64,000 nucleotides of DNA from Tupaia tana (lineage: Eukaryota > Chordata > Mammalia > Scandentia > Tupaiidae), in the NCBI GenBank assembly GCA_026018925.1, contig JAKSZU010000005.1, forward strand, positions 87,127,386 through 87,191,385. The letters run 5' to 3'. How positions within the stretch are numbered: the first letter of the stretch is position 1; each line of letters starts with the position of its first letter. The notes under the pieces were generated by a model that searched no databases, was not told the origin of the DNA, and saw nothing but the letters and a program-made list of their open reading frames with translations. The position numbers were made by a program, and so were the translations under genes. Below, piece after piece: positions 58,713-64,000 of this stretch.

Positions 58713-59706
58713 GTATACATTTAGCATTCCATTTTGTTCTGGATTTTGGTAGATAACTAAAGATATTTTATGCTATTGCATCTGGTTCATCAACTAATTG
58801 AGGTGACACAATTTTTCAGAGCCTTATTTACTTCATTTAGAGTAAATTGAATTTAAATTATGTAGGGGATAGTCTGCTCTCCTCTAGTTCAATGTAGGTA
58901 AAAGGTTCTGAGTTACACATTATGCTTTCTCTGAGCCAGACTTTATGTATTCTTTTAGTATACAATGTAATGTTGAGGTAGTAACTTGAAACACTGATCA
59001 AAGCATACTACTCCTTTGACGCTATGATATTATTTTCTTCAAATATAACACTTTTGATATATTTCATAGCTGAAAACTGGCTGTGTTCTGTCAGAAGCAG
59101 AAAAATAGTAGTAAACTAGAGCTCTGTCCTCAAATATCTTTAGTCTGACATTGAAAATATTCACCATCCTTATTATGCCAGGTATTTGTAGCACTTGGAA
59201 AATTAATAAGGTGGTTTAGCCTGCATTGATAGGGTGATAACATATTTGAGTTGTGTCAGTATAGCAGTCTTTCCTCACAATATTGGTTTCTAGGGCTGTC
59301 GTGACTACTCTGCTTTGGCTCTGAAATAAGTTCTGTAATCCAATTTCCGAGAAGATGAATAGAAGCCAACATCCCTTGTCTTTTTTGATTCATCAATAGA
59401 TTGATTTAATATTTATTGGGCACTGTTTTCCATAGTCCAGAACTCCAGTCATGTCTCCAGTAAGGAGAAATGAAGCTCAGGGAAGCAAATTAACTCTTTC
59501 CAGTATTACATTTTCAGATCAACTCTTATTTGCTTTAAAAGTGGATACATTTTGTAATTTTAATTAATCATAATCTAAATTATATCGGCAGAATCAAATT
59601 TTGCAAAATCCAAAGGTATTAAGAGAGTATTTGGATGACTGAGACAGAAGACTAGTAGGTTTTAGAGAATAGTTAATTCTGTAAATGAAATCTTTGGTAA
59701 AATTAC
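58713..59706. other. Unannotated sequence
   Basis: Nothing recognised in this 1-kb stretch. Confidence 0.45.
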
Positions 59707-59715
59707 AAGACATCA

Positions 59716-59973
59716 GGAACCAGCAGTTAGCGTAATGGCTATGTCACTGAACTGCCATGTAGTTGACTGTGGTTCGAGTTCTGGACCCGGTGGCTTAAAC
59801 TCATGCCGGGCATGTGTGTGTGTGTGTGCCCAAGATCCTGACAGGAGAATGGAGGAGAAGGGATTGCGGTGTGGCAATACCCCCTGGGGGGTGATTTCTC
59901 ACTTTCTATCTCTCTGTATTTTGGCCAGCACACGCATCCTATAGTAAAAACCTCTCTCCCCCCCCCAAAAAAA
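59716..59973 (+). mobile_element. Long-type tRNA-derived SINE, young, with target-site duplication
   Basis: 'ggaaccagcagttagcgtaa', 'tggttcgagttctggacccg' and 'gcatcctatagtaaaaacct', a C9 run before the A tail. Duplication aagacatca at 59,707-59,715 and 59,974-59,982. Confidence 0.92.
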
Positions 59974-59982
59974 AAGACATCA

Positions 59983-60394
59983 ATAAAAAATCAAAAACAA
60001 AAAGTCATATTCGAGTAATAATTTTGGTAATCAACTATGTTAAAATTTTAAAATTACCAAATTAAGACTTAATTATTTAGAATGTATAATAATAATATTT
60101 TAAATGGCTAATGCATAGTGTTATGTGTAAAGTTATATTTCAAATATTTGAATACTTTATTTATAATTGACACAAATCTCAAGATATAATTCCTATCAAT
60201 AACAGTACCTTACTTTTACCGCATTCCAGTGAAAAATGAATTTTTGTTAAGTTTGTGACATGTTCATTGTTTATATTTTCCTAAAAGAATGCATATATAA
60301 GATAATAAAAGGTGTATTTAAATATAAAGTCAGAAACATTTTATGGAACACAGATATTAATCACTGAAAGTCTTATATTATGAATATCTTTACT
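59983..60394. other. AT-rich unannotated sequence
   Basis: Nothing recognised. Confidence 0.5.
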
Positions 60395-60648
60395 TTTTTC
60401 TTTAAGGATTTTTGTTAGAGGGTGTGTGCACTCGCCAGAGAAACAGAGACAAAGACAGAAAGTGAGAAATCACCCTTCAGGGGAGATGGCCATGCCACAA
60501 TTCGTCCTCCTCCATTCTTCTGTCAGGATGTTGGGCATGCATGCACATGTGCCCAGTGTGAGCTTAGGCCACCAGGTCCAAGACTTGCACCACGGTCGAC
60601 TACATGAGAGTTCAGTAACATAGCCATTATGCCAACTTCTGGTCCCAG
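60395..60648 (-). mobile_element. Long-type SINE, first of three antisense copies
   Basis: Antisense: 'tttttgttagagggtgtgtg', body and head 'ccattatgccaacttctggt'. Confidence 0.85.
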
Positions 60649-60649
60649 C

Positions 60650-60746
60650 ATCCAGCATTTTTCAAGCCTCTGGGTATGGTACTTGTATCATGCAGTCGGC
60701 CACATGGCATCCAGTTGCCTTAACCACCATGCCACCAGCTGGCCCA
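60650..60746 (-). mobile_element. SINE 5' half
   Basis: Only the head and a little body remain, in antisense: 'atgcagtcggccacatggca' and 'ccaccatgccaccagctggc'. The copy at 60,395-60,648 probably landed in its body or tail. Confidence 0.7.
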
Positions 60747-60749
60747 TAA

Positions 60750-60945
60750 TTTTATTTTAAATTTTATTTATTAGTCATGATAGAATGTGTGCATTGCATT
60801 TAAGAGAAAGAGAGAGAGATAAAAAGAGAGAGAGGACCATTCTCCACAGGATTTAGTCCTGTCTTGTCAAATCTGCATGGTCATGTGGGATCCAGCTTCT
60901 ATTGAGCAAAACATTAATGCTATGCCATGGAGCCAGCCCTCTACA
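60750..60945 (-). mobile_element. Old diverged SINE
   Basis: Antisense: purine-rich 'aagagaaagagagagagata' then 'ggtcatgtgggatccagctt' and 'atgctatgccatggagccag'. Related to the diverged copy at 12.15 kb. Confidence 0.55.
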
Positions 60946-61388
60946 AATTTTTAAATCAGAACAGAAATATAACAAGATTTTAGGAAGAAAATGGAATATT
61001 GCTTAAATAAGAAAATAAATCTTAAAAAACATAATGCATTATACCTGAAGATTACCCAATGGTGCTTCTCAATGAAGAATTAAATTCATGAAGTTGTATT
61101 ATTAGTGAAAGCAACCTCAAGTCAAGGTGTGGACAAAGACACATATAATCTGAAAAGGATATGAATGGAGAATATGTTTAAAATGAAGGTCTTTACTGTT
61201 ACTGAATGAAGGTCCTCTGGTATTCCAAGATAGTATATAGATAATCAATAAAATAATTGTCATAATAACGCATAAATTTTAGTGTTAACTGAATCTTGCT
61301 ATTGCTAAAAGTTTCAATAACTACTCTAAATCACCAGCAGGGATAAAATTATCTATTTTATTCATATTTGAACAGTTTAAATGATTAT
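60946..61388. other. AT-rich flank of the HAL1-like insertion
   Basis: Pre-insertion target DNA. Nothing else recognised. Confidence 0.5.
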
Positions 61389-61405
61389 TGTCATAGTTAT
61401 TCTTT
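61389..61405. repeat. Target-site duplication, left copy, of the HAL1-like element
   Basis: The 17-bp sequence tgtcatagttattcttt abuts the A-rich 3' end of the element. It is identical to the copy at 63,750-63,766. Confidence 0.9.
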
Positions 61406-62085
61406 TTTTATTTCAATTTATTTATTTGCATTCATTCACTGTACATCATTACAGCATACAAAATGAGATTTTCCATCCAGAGTACACTGTATATTGTCTC
61501 AATCAAGCAGATCAACAAACATGTTATTGTCAGCAAATAATCTTCCATTTCTGTATGTTTTGCCCCCCCCCCCATCCTTGATTCCCTATCACTTACCCTC
61601 TGCCATCTCCCACTCTCCTCCCACACTGTCTCTGGTATCTATGTTTGATTTCTATACTGTTTTCCCCCCACATTTTATTGAATTACTAAAGATCTTAATT
61701 AATCTAAATATTTTCATAGCAAACACAGGTGATATATACATTTCCATGAACTCAAGTCTAACTTTATGCATCCTATAAAGTAGCACCTAGCTGGGGCTAT
61801 ATATCTTACTGCAGTCATTGAATAGATATATATTTTTTTTTCTTGAAACTTTTTTTTTTGTAACTTAATTTACATTCTTTCCCTAAGCATCATCACAGCA
61901 TACAAAACATGATTTCCCATCCAGTATATATTGCATAGTGACTTAATAAAAAATTTTCCATTTCTAGTTCCTAGAATTATTTTTACCCCTCTTTCTGACC
62001 CTCTGTCCTTTCCCACCCTCTTCTCACACTATCTCTGGTGTCTACAATTGTCTTCCATTCCTTTCCCACCCACATTGTATTAACC
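61406..62085 (-). repeat. Tandemly doubled 3' end of the HAL1-like element
   Basis: Two similar units lie head to tail on the minus strand: upstream at about 62,085-61,855 and terminal at about 61,680-61,406. Each carries 'accagaga(t/c)agtgtg(a/g)gag', a G-rich stretch, 'atggaa(a/g)att', a 'ggatgggaaatc'-type block and 'ttttgtatgctg(t)gatgat', ending in an A-rich tract. The shared order shows a duplication of the terminal region. The terminal block resembles the L1 3' ends at 40.5 and 48.1 kb. Confidence 0.7.
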
Positions 62086-62164
62086 ACACAATTTCTTACA
62101 TAATCTAACTACTTTCAATGGTGAGTTCATTCATTACTCTTAAGAAAACCAGTTTTAACTTCAA

Positions 62165-62347
62165 TCAAAGAAACGCCAAGGGACTTTGTTTAAAGCCAGG
62201 AAACAGGTTACGATTCTGTTCAAATGGTAGGTGCATGAACCTATCAGTCTCATGTACTTTTATCTTCTGTTCTGGTTCAATTTTCCTGATTAAATTCTGG
62301 GATATAATATTCAACTCTAGACTTGTCCCTATGATTAAGTTGGCCAC
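62165..62347 (-). other. 60-codon open frame in the position normally held by ORF2
   Basis: It begins about 40 bp after the ORF1 stop and encodes MANLIIGTSLELNIIS and onward for 60 residues. The first dozen codons lie in sequence alignable to the normal L1 inter-ORF region; the remainder resembles nothing I recognise. There is no endonuclease or reverse transcriptase motif. It may be chance. It is recorded because it marks the segment that replaced ORF2. Confidence 0.3.
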
Positions 62348-62386
62348 TTTCTTAGTTTTTGAGCTCTTATTTCCATGTGTCTGAAT

Positions 62387-63388
62387 TTAATTTTCCTGAC
62401 ATAGCACACCCTTGAGAACTTCTTGGAGATCTGGTCTGGTGCTGGTAAATTCTTTCAGGTTTTGTTTATCTGAGAATGTTCTTGTCTTTTCTTCCCACCT
62501 GAAAGATAATCTTGCCGGGTAAAGTATTCTTGGCTGAAATTGTTTCTCTCTTAACACTTTGAATATATTTTCCCATTCTCTCCTCGTTTGCATTGTTTCC
62601 AATGAGAGATCTGCTGTTAGCTTGATGGGATGTCCTTTGTAGGTAACTTGATGTTTTTCTCTTGCCAATCTTAGTATCTTGTCTTTGTCTGCAGTTTTGG
62701 TCAACCTGGCTATAATGTGTCTTGGAGAACATCTTCTTGGGTTGATTTTATTTGGAGTCCTTTGTATTTCTTGGGATTGGATCTTCGCATGACTCTCTAG
62801 GTTTGGAAAGTTTTCTTGCAGGATTTCATGGAATAGATTATCAATGCCCTTATGGGTCTCTTCACCTTCTGGAATGCCAATTATCCAGATATTTGGACGT
62901 TTGATGGTATCTAGTACTTCTCGTATATTATTCTCAAATTTTTGGGCCATTTTCTCGGTCTTCGTGGTGGATTTTTTTAGGTCAGTCATTTTCTCTTCTA
63001 CATCTGAGATTCTATTTTCTGAATGATCTAGTCTGCTTTTAATACTTTCAAGGGAGATTTTGACTTCCTGAATTATAGACTTCATCTCTAACAGCTCCGT
63101 TTGAGTCTTTTGTAAAGTGTGTAATTCCTCTTTTAGATCTTGCAAGAATTTCCTCATCTCCTGGAACTCGTCAACTTCTTTCTCCTTTCTCTTTAGTAGT
63201 TCATTGTCTCTCTTCTCTTCCATCTCTGTTAGCTTCGACATTATGAATGCTCTAAATTCCTTATCAGGCATTTCCATGATTTTCACCAAGCTGCTTGTGG
63301 ATGAAGAAGAGTTACACTTTTCCCTTGGAGGAGAGGTATTTTCTTGTTTTCCCATATTTATTGTGATCCGACGGTGATTTCTTGTCAT
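62387..63388 (-). CDS. LINE-1-type ORF1 protein (ORF1p), intact, 333 aa
   Basis: L1 ORF1p is a trimeric RNA-binding nucleic-acid chaperone that packages its own transcript in the cytoplasm. Residues 1-40 form a polar, Ser-rich head. Residues about 42-160 are heptad-rich and charged, typical of the trimeric coiled coil. Residues about 163-255 match the RRM (RPNIWIIGIPEGEE at 164-177; RRCSPRHIIARL at 218-229). Residues about 256-325 match the C-terminal domain (LTADLSLETMQTRREW at 257-272; FQPRILYPARLSF at 284-296; TRPDLQEVLKG at 317-327). The length is close to the 338 aa of human ORF1p and there is no internal stop or frameshift. The start is the first ATG in frame; a second Met at residue 12 is possible. 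No ORF2 follows. Confidence 0.93.
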   Translation of the reverse strand: MTRNHRRITINMGKQENTSPPREKCNSSSSTSSLVKIMEMPDKEFRAFIMSKLTEMEEKRDNELLKRKEKEVDEFQEMRKFLQDLKEELHTLQKTQTELLEMKSIIQEVKISLESIKSRLDHSENRISDVEEKMTDLKKSTTKTEKMAQKFENNIREVLDTIKRPNIWIIGIPEGEETHKGIDNLFHEILQENFPNLESHAKIQSQEIQRTPNKINPRRCSPRHIIARLTKTADKDKILRLAREKHQVTYKGHPIKLTADLSLETMQTRREWENIFKVLREKQFQPRILYPARLSFRWEEKTRTFSDKQNLKEFTSTRPDLQEVLKGVLCQEN

Positions 63389-63749
63389 CTGATGGATGGT
63401 ATTTTTCTTTCAAATTCTTGAAGTTCAGTCTGAATGTTCAGGAGCGAGCAGACAGAGGTAATCTAGGATCTCTTTGCCATTCTGTTTTGATTGCTGGTGG
63501 AGCAGATTCAGTAGATATTGAGGAATATTCTAACCCTATTAGTATTTGGATGTTTAGCTACAGTGCTCTTAGATCCGTCTAGTTCGCTGGAGCCATGTGG
63601 AACCTTCTGAAGTCCTGGCCTGGCCTCTTCTGCCGCTAGCTCATTTGCTGGAGGCTGAATTATCCATAGAAAATCTTCATGCCCTAAAATACCTAGTTCG
63701 CTGGAGCCATGTGGAACCTTCTTCTGAAGGCCCGGCCTGGCTTCTTCTC
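63389..63749 (-). promoter_or_regulatory. 5' UTR of the HAL1-like element with two monomer-like units
   Basis: The segment upstream of ORF1 is richer in G+C than the surroundings. It contains a repeated block, seen on the plus strand as ctagttcgctggagccatgt followed by ggaaccttct, at 63,579-63,612 and again at 63,693-63,726, a period of about 114 bp. Repeated 5' monomers carry promoter activity in some mammalian L1s. That they do so here is inference. Confidence 0.6.
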
Positions 63750-63766
63750 TGTCATAGTTATTCTTT
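63750..63766. repeat. Target-site duplication, right copy, of the HAL1-like element
   Basis: Identical 17-bp match to 61,389-61,405, adjoining the 5' end of the element. Length is within the usual range for L1-mediated target-primed insertion. Confidence 0.9.
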
Positions 63767-64000
63767 ATAGAAATACATTTTTAATGAGATTTTGCTATTT
63801 TGGACTAAATCCAAGGATATTTGTAGTAAAATAAATTCATACAGCCCAGAAATAGTATATTGCAGAGATTTCATTAAAATGATTTTCTAAATTTCAATCA
63901 ATGGAATAGTGAATATTCAGGTAATTTATTAAGCAAGTAAATTTAAAAAAAAAAAACATTTTTTTCTGTAAATAAAACAACTCAAGTCCCCTTCCCATTT

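Larger units (their letters stand above)
61406..63749 (-). mobile_element. HAL1-like (half-LINE-1) retrotransposon, complete, ORF1 only
   Basis: On the minus strand the element reads: 5' UTR (63,749-63,389), intact L1-type ORF1 (63,388-62,387), about 980 bp without a recognisable ORF2, and an A-rich 3' end with AATAAA-like runs next to the left flank. A perfect 17-bp duplication (tgtcatagttattcttt) borders both ends, so this whole structure integrated as one unit and is not an L1 deleted after insertion. Just downstream of ORF1 it aligns by eye with the L1 copy at 36.7 kb, but the match ends where that copy enters the ORF2 start (near 62,310). ORF1-only L1 derivatives are known as HAL1 and are thought to use ORF2p in trans. 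An intact frame and a perfect duplication indicate a recent insertion. Assignment to HAL1 rests on architecture and was not searched. Confidence 0.82.

Overview
This window is non-coding, AT-rich nuclear DNA from a placental mammal, either intergenic or from a very large intron. I find no functional host gene, exon, tRNA, rRNA or CRISPR array. Nearly every open frame of 60-150 codons is an accidental reading of a SINE, a microsatellite or a LINE remnant. The content is a layered record of retrotransposition.

The dominant component is a tRNA-derived SINE family of roughly 55 pieces on both strands. It has a pol III A box and B box at the head, a pyrimidine-rich 3' half, a conserved 'ccctatagc' block and an A tail. 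It occurs as a long type (about 260 bp), a short type (about 165 bp, without the middle) and older diverged relatives. Several long copies (near 24.0, 42.1, 43.2, 45.4 and 59.7 kb) keep CpGs, both promoter boxes and clear target-site duplications, so they are young. The family is not Alu, B1/B2, rabbit C, CAN, Bov-tA, ERE or VES. Together with one decayed 7SL-derived monomer (30.94 kb), this makes a euarchontogliran that is not a primate, rodent, rabbit or tree shrew the best guess, most likely a colugo (Dermoptera). That is an inference without a database search.

Other layers are LINE-1 pieces (0-0.5, 6.4-7.2, 14.4-15.0, 28.2, 36.7-38.2, 40.5, 46.0-48.1, 49.0, 51.5-52.6 and 56.1-56.8 kb), two MaLR solo-LTR-like sequences (19.6 and 57.3 kb), six or so copies of a mariner-like palindromic MITE, and many (TA)n, (CA)n and (CT)n microsatellites. 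A processed OCIAD1 pseudogene lies at 32.9-34.2 kb.

The most notable object is at 61,406-63,749 on the minus strand. It is a complete 2.34 kb retrotransposon bounded by a perfect 17-bp target-site duplication, with an intact 333-codon LINE-1-type ORF1. Homology to LINE-1 stops at the point where ORF2 should begin, and the element goes straight to a tandemly doubled L1-like 3' end. Its architecture is that of a half-LINE (HAL1-like), ORF1-only, non-autonomous element that appears to have moved recently. Its 5' UTR contains two units of about 114-bp period, and the doubled 3' end is also seen in a conventional L1 copy at 47.6-48.1 kb.

Stretches between repeats are mostly AT-rich single-copy-looking sequence. 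The longest repeat-poor blocks are 26.04-28.2, 16.64-17.77, 18.42-19.6 and 34.2-35.56 kb.
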